Shown here one piece after another: positions 17,990 to 24,346 of a DNA stretch of 24,346 nucleotides. The position numbers and the translations under genes were made by a program. The stretch is from Candidatus Epulonipiscium sp. (lineage in GTDB: Bacteria > Bacillota_A > Clostridia > Lachnospirales > Cellulosilyticaceae), in assembly GCA_012841565.1 (NCBI GenBank), contig DUUM01000399.1, positions 1-24,346 of the forward strand, read 5' to 3'. Each line of letters begins with the position of its first letter. Positions within the stretch are counted from its first letter, which is position 1. The notes under the pieces are model-generated. The model was not told the DNA's origin, made no database searches, and saw nothing but the letters and a program-made list of their open reading frames with translations.

Positions 17990-19372
17990 ATGGCGAACAT
18001 GAGTCAACAAAAGGTACCAATGAAAGAGCAAGACCCAAACAAAAGAAATCAAAACTTTGATGAAGTTACCCTTGGCTACACGAAAGAAGAGGCTATAGAA
18101 GAAGCAACAAGATGTTTAGATTGTAAGCAGCGTTTTTGCGTAGCCGGATGTCCAGTGAATGTTCCTATTCCGGAATTTATTCAAGCAGTTCTTGAGGAAG
18201 ATTTTATTAAAGCATATGCAATAATTATATCTGAAAATGCACTTCCAGCTGTTTGCGGAAGAGTTTGTCCCCAAGAAAATCAGTGCGAAGGAAAATGTAT
18301 ACGAGGACGCAAAGGAGAGCCTGTTGCCATTGGCCGTTTAGAGCGTTTTGTAGCAGATTATGTCATGGAAAACTATCCTGAAGACATACAAGAAACACTA
18401 AAAAATGGCAAAAAGGTAGCGGTTGTAGGTGCAGGACCTGCTGGCATTACTTGTGCAGGAGAACTTGCTAAAATGGGATATGAAGTCACTATATTTGAAG
18501 CCCTTCACGAGCTTGGAGGCGTTTTAATGTACGGTATACCTGAGTTTCGTCTTCCTAAGGCATTGGTTCAAAAAGAAATAAAAAAAGTGACGGATTTAGG
18601 GGTTACGGTACGTAAAAATGTTATTGTAGGGAGATCTATTACAGTGGATGAATTAGTACAAGAAGGCTTTCAAGCTGTGTTTATTGGAAGTGGCGCAGGG
18701 TTGCCTATATTTATGAAGATTCCTGGTGAGAATTTAAACGGGGTTTATTCAGCAAATGAATTTTTAACACGGTCTAACTTAATGAAAGCTTATATGCCAA
18801 ACTCCTTAACGCCCCTTTTAGTTGGCAAGCAGGTTGCAGTTGTAGGTGGTGGCAACGTAGCTATGGATGCAGCTAGAACAGCAAAACGACTGGGAGCTGA
18901 GGAAGTATACATTGTTTATAGGAGAGGTGAAGAAGAACTGCCGGCAAGACTTGAAGAAATTCACCATGCTAAACAAGAAGGCATTATCTTTAAGCTACTT
19001 ACGAACCCAACGGAGATTATAGGAGATGATGGCTGGGTTAAAGCACTAAGATGCGTTGAAATGGAGCTTGGCGAGGCTGATGAATCAGGTAGAAGAAGGC
19101 CTGAAATAAAACCAGGTAGTGAACATGTTATTCCACTAGAAACGGTCATTATTGCTATAGGACAAACACCAAATCCACTTATTAGGCGCACCACAACAGG
19201 TTTAGATACCCATAACTGGGGTGGGATTATTGTTCATGAAGATACAATGGAAACGAGCAAGGAAAATGTCTATGCAGGTGGGGACGTTGTAACCGGCGCA
19301 GCCACTGTTATTTTGGCTATGGGGGCGGGAAAAAAGGCGGCTCTTGCGATTGACAGACAATTTAAAAAGTAA
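17990..19372 (+). CDS. nfnB: NfnB-like FAD/[4Fe-4S] subunit (GltD-family NADPH oxidoreductase)
   Basis: This 460-residue protein of the glutamate-synthase-small-subunit family is likely the large Nfn subunit, which couples NADPH to ferredoxin and NADH by electron bifurcation. The N-terminal cluster domain has eight cysteines (42, 45, 50, 54 and 89, 93, 99, 103) for two [4Fe-4S] centres. Then come the FAD motif VVGAGPAG (146-152), an NADPH motif VVGGGNVAMDAA near 286, and the family's late IGQTPNP and YAGGDVVTGAATVI. It is translated closely with the preceding subunit (two-base gap, GGAGGT site). It could instead be GltD, but no large glutamate synthase gene is adjacent, whereas the NfnA-type partner is. 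Confidence 0.88.
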   Translation: MANMSQQKVPMKEQDPNKRNQNFDEVTLGYTKEEAIEEATRCLDCKQRFCVAGCPVNVPIPEFIQAVLEEDFIKAYAIIISENALPAVCGRVCPQENQCEGKCIRGRKGEPVAIGRLERFVADYVMENYPEDIQETLKNGKKVAVVGAGPAGITCAGELAKMGYEVTIFEALHELGGVLMYGIPEFRLPKALVQKEIKKVTDLGVTVRKNVIVGRSITVDELVQEGFQAVFIGSGAGLPIFMKIPGENLNGVYSANEFLTRSNLMKAYMPNSLTPLLVGKQVAVVGGGNVAMDAARTAKRLGAEEVYIVYRRGEEELPARLEEIHHAKQEGIIFKLLTNPTEIIGDDGWVKALRCVEMELGEADESGRRRPEIKPGSEHVIPLETVIIAIGQTPNPLIRRTTTGLDTHNWGGIIVHEDTMETSKENVYAGGDVVTGAATVILAMGAGKKAALAIDRQFKK

Positions 19373-19376
19373 AAGG

Positions 19377-19415
19377 TTGAAAATACTTTCAAATTCTTTA
19401 TTTTTAGACTATAAT
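19377..19415 (+). promoter_or_regulatory. Candidate promoter with inverted repeat before the HD-GYP gene
   Basis: A perfect TATAAT at 19410-19415 lies 58 bases before the HD-GYP start. The -35 position reads TTTCAA, a poor match, and is the right half of an inverted repeat TTGAAA-ATAC-TTTCAA (19377-19392). The repeat could be an operator, or a weak stop for the upstream pair, since a T-rich stretch follows. Confidence 0.45.
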
Positions 19416-19472
19416 ATGATTATATGTTTGAATTTTACTATTATAAATCTAAAAGAGGATAGGGATGATAGA

Positions 19473-20528
19473 ATGGAAAAGGCAACTTTATCAATTTTCG
19501 AATGTAAACCAGGCATGGAAATGGCAGAGACAATTCATAATGACTTTGGGGCAGTCATGATTAGAGAAGGTACTATTCTAGATCGACAAATATTAAATAG
19601 AATAGAGAGTATGGGGATTTTAGAAGTAAAGATATATGTACAAGATATCGAAAATCTTAAAGCTAATCATAATAAAAACATATCTAGCAAATATGAACAA
19701 AATACTCAGGACATAAAAAACATTATGGGAAAAGTGGCTGTAGGGGCTCCTTTAGATATGACCAAAATTAGGGAAATTACAGACACTATATCATCAGGTA
19801 TTTATTCTAGTAGTGATATGGTAGGCCCTTTATCCTTATCAACGGATATTGAAAACTATATTTTTACACATAATATTAATGTATCTTTTATGGCAATGAC
19901 TATTGGTAAGTGGATGGGGTGTAGTGAAAAGACGATTAAACACTTAACCCAAGCTGGATTGCTGCATGATATTGGTAAATGCAAGATATCAAATGATATT
20001 TTAAATAAACCAGGGGAATTAACGGATAAAGAATATGATACAATTAAGCAACACCCGAGATATAGCTACGACATATTAAATGAAGTAGATAGTATACATA
20101 ATGATGTGTTACTTGGGATATTGACGCACCATGAAAGAGAAGATGGGACAGGCTACCCACTTGGAATAACCAGTGAAAAAATAAACTTAATTGGAAAAAT
20201 TGTAGCGGTTGCTGATATTTATGATGCAATGACTTCAGAGAGGATTTATAGAAAAAGTCAGACCCCTTTTGAAGTTTTTGAGTTAATGCAAAATGGATCT
20301 TTTGGAAAACTTCATCCCATTGTATTAAATAAGTTTATTAAAAACATGGCAGAGCACTATCGTGGTTCAAAAGTGGAATTAAGTAATGGTGAAGAAGGCG
20401 AAGTCGTTTTTATTAATTACAATAAGATCTCAAAGCCAATTGTTAAGGTGGATGGGAAGTTTATCGATTTAAGTTTAGAGCGAGGCTTGAAAATAAATCG
20501 TATATTTAAAAATAATAATAAAATATAG
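19473..20528 (+). CDS. HD-GYP domain protein, probable cyclic-di-GMP phosphodiesterase
   Basis: This 351-residue soluble protein has residues 1-~115 forming an N-terminal region of a type common before HD-GYP domains. Residues ~125-300 are the HD-GYP domain: the HD pair at 165-166 in LLHDIGK, HPRYSYDIL, and the diagnostic HHEREDGTGYP (219-229) and AVADIYDAM. This family hydrolyses cyclic di-GMP, linear pGpG or related dinucleotides. A short beta-rich tail (~300-345, KVELSNGEEGEVV) ends it. An in-frame start at 19344 would overlap the previous gene; the site AGGG at 19461-19464 and the ATG at 19473 fit better. No receiver or membrane part is seen, so the input signal is unknown. Confidence 0.9.
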   Translation: MEKATLSIFECKPGMEMAETIHNDFGAVMIREGTILDRQILNRIESMGILEVKIYVQDIENLKANHNKNISSKYEQNTQDIKNIMGKVAVGAPLDMTKIREITDTISSGIYSSSDMVGPLSLSTDIENYIFTHNINVSFMAMTIGKWMGCSEKTIKHLTQAGLLHDIGKCKISNDILNKPGELTDKEYDTIKQHPRYSYDILNEVDSIHNDVLLGILTHHEREDGTGYPLGITSEKINLIGKIVAVADIYDAMTSERIYRKSQTPFEVFELMQNGSFGKLHPIVLNKFIKNMAEHYRGSKVELSNGEEGEVVFINYNKISKPIVKVDGKFIDLSLERGLKINRIFKNNNKI

Positions 20529-20603
20529 AAACAATGTGCATAATAATTTTAAAGTTGCTAATAATAAGCTTGAATAACATCTTGCATGCAAAGGAGTAAT
20601 ACA

Positions 20604-20978
20604 ATGAAACAACAAAAATTTGCAATATTATTAGCAACAGCTGTGCTTGCTTTAAATTGTGTTGGATGTACAACTACCAACACAAACCCAAAAGATAGAA
20701 CAACCGTACCAATGACACCAACAACTCCTGTACTCCCAGACGTTGTACCAGATACAACTATGCCTCGGGATAAGGAAGTAATGCCAAACACAACAATGCC
20801 GCGGGGTAAAGAAGTGGTACCAGACACAACAATGCCACGGGGTAAAGAAGTGGTACCAGACACAACAATGCCCCGAGATAAAAACGTTGTGCCCAATAAC
20901 AACAATACGGTGCCAAACAATAATACCACAACAACACCAGGGGACAATACTGGTACCCCAGGTACAAAAGTCAGGTAA
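20604..20978 (+). CDS. Small repeat-bearing lipoprotein, unknown function
   Basis: This 124-residue exported protein has a basic start and hydrophobic core (AILLATAVLAL). It then has Cys22 in CVGC, which would be lipidated if signal peptidase II accepts it. The -3 residue is Cys rather than the usual Leu, so the lipobox is atypical. The mature part is low in complexity: rich in Thr, Pro, Asp and Asn, with four 12-residue repeats (VVPDTTMPRGKE type) at residues 47-94 and a Asn/Thr-rich tail. It likely acts as a flexible surface or wall-spanning segment, and no enzymatic domain is seen. AAGGAG (20591-20596) supports ATG 20604 over an ATG at 20586. The terminator follows directly. Confidence 0.75.
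   Translation: MKQQKFAILLATAVLALNCVGCTTTNTNPKDRTTVPMTPTTPVLPDVVPDTTMPRDKEVMPNTTMPRGKEVVPDTTMPRGKEVVPDTTMPRDKNVVPNNNNTVPNNNTTTTPGDNTGTPGTKVR
20742..20885 (+). repeat. Four tandem 36-bp coding repeats
   Basis: Units begin at 20742, 20778, 20814 and 20850 and each encodes V-[VM]-P-[DN]-T-T-M-P-R-[DG]-K-[EN]. The third and fourth units are nearly identical for their first 28 bases. The unit length keeps the reading frame, so copy number can change by slippage without destroying the protein. Confidence 0.9.
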
Positions 20979-20984
20979 TACAGT

Positions 20985-21019
20985 AAAACAACCCTCATAT
21001 TTATTAAGAGGGTTGTTTT
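20985..21019 (+). terminator. Intrinsic terminator of the lipoprotein gene
   Basis: A perfect 12-bp stem, AAAACAACCCTC with GAGGGTTGTTTT, has an 11-base loop. The T tract is the four T of the right arm only. It lies a few bases after the stop codon at 20978. Confidence 0.8.
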
Positions 21020-21076
21020 CATTGGTAAATATAATATAAAATAAAAGTAAAATGAATATAAAAGATTGGAGAAAAA

Positions 21077-22831
21077 ATGAAAATTTTAATGGTTGCAGCT
21101 AACGCAAAATACATACATTCATCCTTAGCACTGCGCTATATACAAAAGTATTGTGATAAATATATTACCCATATTACGAATCTAGAGCTAACCATCAATC
21201 ACAATGAGAATGAGGCTCTTAGAAGTATTTATGATGAAAAACCAGATATTGTAGCTTTTTCTTGTTATATTTGGAATATGGAAATGATTGAAAAATTAAT
21301 CCCTACAATAGCAAAAATTCTTCCAAAATGTAAAATTATACTTGGTGGCCCAGAAGTTTCTTATAATAGTGAAGAGCTTTTTATTAAAAACCCTGATCTT
21401 AATTTGGTAATAGAAGGAGAAGGGGAGGAGACTTGGTATGAACTTATGAATCATTATATAGATGACTCTAAAGATTTAAATCAGATCAAGGGTATCGTAT
21501 ACAAAGATAAAGATGGCGTCGTTAGAAGAAATCTCCCGAGGGAACCTATGGATCTTAATAAAATTCCATTTGTATACGATGATATAGCCACCCTAGATAA
21601 TAAAATTATCTATTACGAAGCAACGCGCGGATGTCCTTTTAATTGCCAATACTGCTTATCTTCTATAGAGGCAGGCGTTAGATTTTTAGACTTACCAAGG
21701 GTTTTTGAAGATATGCAAATTTTTCTAGACCACAACGTTAAGCAAGTGAAATTTGTAGACCGAACATTTAACTGTAATATAAAATATGCTATGGCAATAT
21801 GGGAGTTTTTAAAGAAAAATGATAATGGTATCACTAATTTCCACTTTGAGATTGCCGCAGATTTATTAACAGAGGAATCGATTGCATCTTTAAAAGATAC
21901 CCGCCCCACTTTATTTCAGTTTGAAATAGGCGTTCAATCAACAAATGATGAAGTTTTAACGATTATTAAACGAAAAATGAAATTTGCAGAAGTTAGCCGG
22001 ATTGTAAAGGAAATCAAAACTTTTAAAAATATCCATCAACATCTGGATTTAATAGCAGGGCTTCCAAAGGAAGATATACCATCCTTTAGGAATTCTTTTA
22101 ACGACGTCATAGAAATACGCCCTGAGCAGCTACAACTTGGGTTTCTAAAAGTGCTTAAAGGATCAGGGATGCACAGAGACGCCAAAAAGTATGGACTAGT
22201 ATATAAAGATATTGCGCCATATGAAATACTCTACACCAGTCATCTATCATACGACGATATGCTACGTCTACATGCAGTAGAAGAAATGGTAGACCGTTTC
22301 TACAATAGCGGTAGATTTGTATATAGCCTGGAATACTTATTCACATTATATGATACACCCTTCGATGCTGTGGATGATTTAGCCTTATTTTGGGAAGACT
22401 GTGGATATCATAAAGTAAAACATAGTAACAATGCTTATTATGATATTTTACTTGAGTTTGCCATGAAAAAAACCAATGCAAATATTACGTTAATGAAGGA
22501 AATTGCACGCTTTGATTTTTTCTTACATGAGAAGCTTAAGAACATTCCTGAAAATCTAGTAACCATAGATCAGGATGAATATAAGGATAATCTTAGGGAA
22601 TTCTATAAAACAGAGGGAAATATTGAGAAGTTTTTACCGGAGCTCGTATCTTATACTAGCGCTCAGGTTAGCCGTATGGCTCATATAGAAGTTTTTAGTT
22701 TGGATGTTGTGGGATGTGTTGAGACGTTAGATTTTGAAGGGGTAAGTGAAACAATTACGCCAGTCTTATTTAATTATCACGCTAAAGATGTTTTGACTAA
22801 AGATGCTAAGTATACTAGATTAGCATTTTAA
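21077..22831 (+). CDS. B12-binding radical SAM protein (DUF4080-type)
   Basis: This 584-residue cytoplasmic protein has an N-terminal cobalamin-binding-like domain (~1-140, with LGGPEVSYN and IEGEGEETW). It is followed by a radical SAM barrel with the cluster motif C-x3-C-x2-C at Cys186, Cys190 and Cys193 (CPFNCQYC). A C-terminal region from ~370 corresponds to the DUF4080 extension of unknown role. The family resembles BchE-like class B methylases and cyclases. The reaction and substrate are not known, and no precursor peptide or obvious pathway gene is next to it. GGAG lies five bases before the ATG. A lone TATAAT at 21030-21035 may be its -10 box. It is a single gene. Confidence 0.85.
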   Translation: MKILMVAANAKYIHSSLALRYIQKYCDKYITHITNLELTINHNENEALRSIYDEKPDIVAFSCYIWNMEMIEKLIPTIAKILPKCKIILGGPEVSYNSEELFIKNPDLNLVIEGEGEETWYELMNHYIDDSKDLNQIKGIVYKDKDGVVRRNLPREPMDLNKIPFVYDDIATLDNKIIYYEATRGCPFNCQYCLSSIEAGVRFLDLPRVFEDMQIFLDHNVKQVKFVDRTFNCNIKYAMAIWEFLKKNDNGITNFHFEIAADLLTEESIASLKDTRPTLFQFEIGVQSTNDEVLTIIKRKMKFAEVSRIVKEIKTFKNIHQHLDLIAGLPKEDIPSFRNSFNDVIEIRPEQLQLGFLKVLKGSGMHRDAKKYGLVYKDIAPYEILYTSHLSYDDMLRLHAVEEMVDRFYNSGRFVYSLEYLFTLYDTPFDAVDDLALFWEDCGYHKVKHSNNAYYDILLEFAMKKTNANITLMKEIARFDFFLHEKLKNIPENLVTIDQDEYKDNLREFYKTEGNIEKFLPELVSYTSAQVSRMAHIEVFSLDVVGCVETLDFEGVSETITPVLFNYHAKDVLTKDAKYTRLAF

Positions 22832-22864
22832 ATTTGTTGAGGGATGTCTTAGTTAGGGTTGTTG

Positions 22865-22957
22865 CCGCATTTAGTTGACAAAAGATATCCTGCCGGTCCT
22901 CTCTTAGCTAGTAAGCTAAAGGAGGCCCTTCAGGATATCTTTTGTCAACTATTGCGG
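22865..22957 (+). repeat. Hairpin A, copy 1
   Basis: Perfect 19-bp arms (22874-22892, 22931-22949) enclose CCTC/GAGG, a TC/AG internal loop and TTAGCT/AGCTAA with loop AGTA. Outside, CCGCA pairs with TGCGG across a TTTA/TAT internal loop. The total is 93 bases. The tip is the reverse complement of the design in the solo hairpin at 13514-13606. Confidence 0.85.
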
Positions 22958-23057
22958 TGAAGAATTCGAGGATGTCTAAGACTATCGGTTGGAGGCTTGG
23001 AAGAAGACCTAAAGAGCCTAAGACCTCAAGGCAGTTGGTCTGCCTTATAGTCCTTAA

Positions 23058-23089
23058 CATCGGGAAAGCCCCCAAGGGGGCGACTGATG
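23058..23089 (+). repeat. Hairpin C, copy 1
   Basis: CATCGG pairs with CTGATG (one G-T) outside a small internal loop, and CCCCC/GGGGG forms the tip. The matching unit at 24243-24276 keeps both stems and has a fully paired CATCGG/CCGATG. Confidence 0.6.
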
Positions 23090-23167
23090 ATATTTTGGGG
23101 TTATTCTTTGTAGACACCCAAGTAGCACTACCAGTAACGCTAAAAGTGTGAGTCTCGTGAAAATCGG

Positions 23168-23257
23168 CGCAATAGGGGAGTGGAAAAGTGCTCTGCGCAA
23201 CTTTCGACGACGTAGGAAGTTGTGTTGCGCAGAGCACTTTTCCACCCCCATAATGCG
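23168..23257 (+). repeat. Hairpin B, copy 1
   Basis: Perfect 20-bp arms lie at 23181-23200 and 23225-23244. The tip has a short ACTTTC/GGAAGT-type stem with loop GACGACGTA. Outside, CGCA and GGGG on the left can pair with CCCC and TGCG on the right. The left half of a second copy is at 24307-24346. Confidence 0.85.
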
Positions 23258-23313
23258 GAGACCACCTATGACCTCACCCCCTAATTTATACATAATCCTA
23301 AGGAGGAACTAAG

Positions 23314-23976
23314 ATGACCAAAAAGCAACACGTAAAAAAAATATTAGCAATACTAGATGAAAATTACCCCAAAGACATAGCTTGTTTTTTAGATCATACA
23401 ACCCCCTACGAGCTACTCATTGCCACCATACTCAGTGCCCAATGCTCGGATGCTAGAGTTAACATAGTAACAAAAGATTTGTTTGCGAGATATACGACCC
23501 TAGAAGCCTTTGCTAGTGCGGATCTAGAGGAACTAGAAAGTTACGTTAAAAGCACTGGATTCTACCGTACCAAGGCTAAAAATATTATTATGTGCTGTCA
23601 AAAGTTAGTATCTGATTTTGATGGAGAAGTGCCAAGCGATGTTGATCAGTTAATAACTTTGGCGGGGGTAGGACGGAAAACGGCTAATGTTATTTTAAGT
23701 AATATCTACAATATACCAAGTGTGGTAGTGGATACACATGTGAAGCGTATCACAAATCGTTGGGGCTTAACTGAAAAAGAGGATCCAACAGCCATTGAAT
23801 ATGATCTTATGGAGATTCTCCCTAAGGATCACTGGATACGTTATAATACTCAGGTTATAGCGCATGGCAGAGCCATTTGCAGGGCTAGGAGTCCTAAGTG
23901 TGAGGAGTGCTTTTTCCTTACTTATTGCCCTTATGGATTGCAGGAGAGACTTGAAAAATTAAGGGGGATGGCTTAG
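23314..23976 (+). CDS. nth: Endonuclease III (DNA glycosylase/AP lyase)
   Basis: This 220-residue base-excision repair enzyme removes oxidised pyrimidines and cuts abasic sites. It has the helix-hairpin-helix LAGVGRKTANVIL with catalytic Lys122, and catalytic Asp140 in VVDTHV. The [4Fe-4S] motif C-x6-C-x2-C-x5-C is at Cys189, 196, 199 and 205. The length is normal. AAGGAGG lies just before the ATG. It is a single gene lying between two copies of the ~430-bp structured element. The first copy ends about 15 bases before its ribosome site, so the element may supply or affect its promoter. A weak ATGACC/CATAAT pair (23268-23296) is the only promoter-like sequence seen. Confidence 0.96.
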   Translation: MTKKQHVKKILAILDENYPKDIACFLDHTTPYELLIATILSAQCSDARVNIVTKDLFARYTTLEAFASADLEELESYVKSTGFYRTKAKNIIMCCQKLVSDFDGEVPSDVDQLITLAGVGRKTANVILSNIYNIPSVVVDTHVKRITNRWGLTEKEDPTAIEYDLMEILPKDHWIRYNTQVIAHGRAICRARSPKCEECFFLTYCPYGLQERLEKLRGMA

Positions 23977-24012
23977 GTTTAGATAAGGCTATCTCTGTAT
24001 ATTAGGTTGATG

Positions 24013-24105
24013 CCGCACTGGGTTGGCAGAAGATATCCTGCTGAGCCTCTCTTAGCTAGTAAGCTAAAGGAGGCCCAGCAGGATATTCTTCTGCCAACTA
24101 TTGCG
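24013..24105 (+). repeat. Hairpin A, copy 2
   Basis: The arms are 24022-24043 and 24076-24098, with one unpaired T in the right arm. They enclose the same CCTC/GAGG and TTAGCT/AGCTAA tip as copy 1. CGCA (24014-24017) and TGCG (24102-24105) form the outer stem. Two arm differences from copy 1 are matched on the opposite arm. Confidence 0.85.
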
Positions 24106-24184
24106 TTTGAGGCTACTAAGAGCCAAAACCCTAGAGCCTCAGGGACTAAGACTTTGGGGAAGAGGACATCAGATATTTGGAGGG

Positions 24185-24215
24185 AGGCAATTACATTAGG
24201 CTATTTGCCTTTTTT
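24185..24215 (+). terminator. Terminator-like hairpin inside element copy 2
   Basis: AGGCAA pairs with TTGCCT across a 14-base loop and is followed by a run of T. Its place corresponds to the AAGGCAG/CTGCCTT hairpin of copy 1, which lacks the T run. It may end nth transcription about 210 bases after the stop. Confidence 0.45.
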
Positions 24216-24346
24216 GCTCTTTAATCCTTAGATCTGGCCCTACATCGGGCAAGTCCCCCACAGGGGGTGGCCGATGCAGCCCCTCAAGTTATGGCAAGGG
24301 ATACAACGCAATAGGGGAATGGAAAAGTAGTATTGGCAACTTTCGA

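Larger units (their letters stand above)
22853..23284 (+). repeat. Structured non-coding element, copy 1 (about 430 bp)
   Basis: This element fills the gap between the radical SAM gene and nth. It contains three conserved foldback units: hairpin A (22865-22957), hairpin C (23058-23089) and hairpin B (23168-23257), joined by spacers. Outer inverted repeats are TTAGGG (22853-22858) and CCCTAA (23279-23284), with CCGCA (22865-22869) and TGCGG (23254-23258) inside them. A 7-bp hairpin AAGGCAG/CTGCCTT lies at 23028-23046. No credible protein is encoded. The element is repeated after nth at 24002 onward with the same order and orientation but different spacer lengths. Confidence 0.75.
24002..24346 (+). 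repeat. Structured non-coding element, copy 2 (cut by window end)
   Basis: This copy begins with TTAGGTTGATGCCGCA, close to TTAGGGTTGTTGCCGCA of copy 1. It contains hairpin A (24013-24105), hairpin C (24243-24276) and the left half of hairpin B (24307-24346), in the same order as copy 1. The A-to-C spacer is longer and the C-to-B spacer shorter than in copy 1. The shared word CTAAGACT occurs between A and C in both. No protein-coding gene is supported in this stretch. Confidence 0.75.

Noticed and set aside
20558..21022. A 154-codon minus-strand frame opposite the lipoprotein gene
   Set aside because: It is the mirror of the tandem repeats, while the plus-strand frame has a ribosome site, signal sequence and terminator.
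22865..22957. Hairpin A as an integron attC site, because its arms begin GTTG and end CAAC
   Set aside because: The attC core GTTRRRY is not matched (GTTGACA, GTTGGCA), the arms are fully paired without the usual spacer and extrahelical bases, and no integrase or cassette array is present.
22942..23151. A 69-codon open frame inside element copy 1
   Set aside because: It starts in the right arm of hairpin A and crosses hairpin C. No matching frame exists in copy 2, so coding is not conserved.
22853..23284. Element copy 1 as a CRISPR array or group II intron
   Set aside because: There are no regular direct repeats with spacers, and no domain V-like hairpin or intron-encoded protein is visible.
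24007..24231. A 74-codon open frame inside element copy 2
   Set aside because: It translates hairpin A itself, has no proper ribosome site and has no counterpart in copy 1.

Overview
The window is AT-rich, gene-dense DNA from a low-GC Gram-positive anaerobe. A class Clostridia organism, plausibly Lachnospirales or a relative, fits best. The evidence is strong AGGAGG-type ribosome sites, sigma-A promoters, a V/A-type ATPase operon, FtsH, a clostridial NAD(P)-type glutamate dehydrogenase next to NfnAB-like subunits, an HD-GYP protein and a DUF4080-type radical SAM protein. The species cannot be fixed from the sequence alone. No plasmid, phage or CRISPR genes are seen.

Layout. Bases 1-287 hold the terminator of an upstream unit and a weak promoter. 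Bases 297-8875 are one tightly packed operon for a complete V/A-type rotary ATPase, in the order G/H, C, I, K, F, E, A, B, D. Bases 8876-9413 hold no gene, but include a candidate ~100-nt three-hairpin RNA ending in a strong terminator and the ftsH promoter. Then come ftsH (9414-11189), tRNA-Ser(CGA) with its own promoter, a cytoplasmic ParB-like/BMP-domain fusion protein (11526-13472), a long solo hairpin repeat (13514-13606) between convergent genes, and a metallophosphoesterase on the minus strand. Next are a membrane-anchored L,D-transpeptidase, glutamate dehydrogenase, two subunits resembling the electron-bifurcating transhydrogenase NfnA/NfnB, an HD-GYP protein, a small repeat-bearing lipoprotein, a B12-binding radical SAM protein, and endonuclease III. 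Endonuclease III lies between two copies of a ~430-bp structured non-coding element.

How the genes work together. The ATPase couples ATP to H+ or Na+ movement, and FtsH is a membrane quality-control protease. Glutamate dehydrogenase plus NfnAB would tie glutamate/2-oxoglutarate exchange to NADH, NADPH and ferredoxin balance, as expected in an amino-acid-using or fermentative anaerobe. The other genes are housekeeping, envelope or signalling genes in separate transcription units.

The most unusual content is non-coding. Three copies of a 93-94-nt hairpin (13514-13606, 22865-22957, 24013-24105) share total length, tip design and internal-loop positions, while the outer arms of the first copy are unrelated to those of the other two. 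Between the two related copies, arm differences are compensatory. The two copies around endonuclease III belong to a larger element with two further conserved hairpins. This pattern indicates selection on folding rather than on sequence, and it may be an undescribed structured RNA or a hairpin-ended mobile element.
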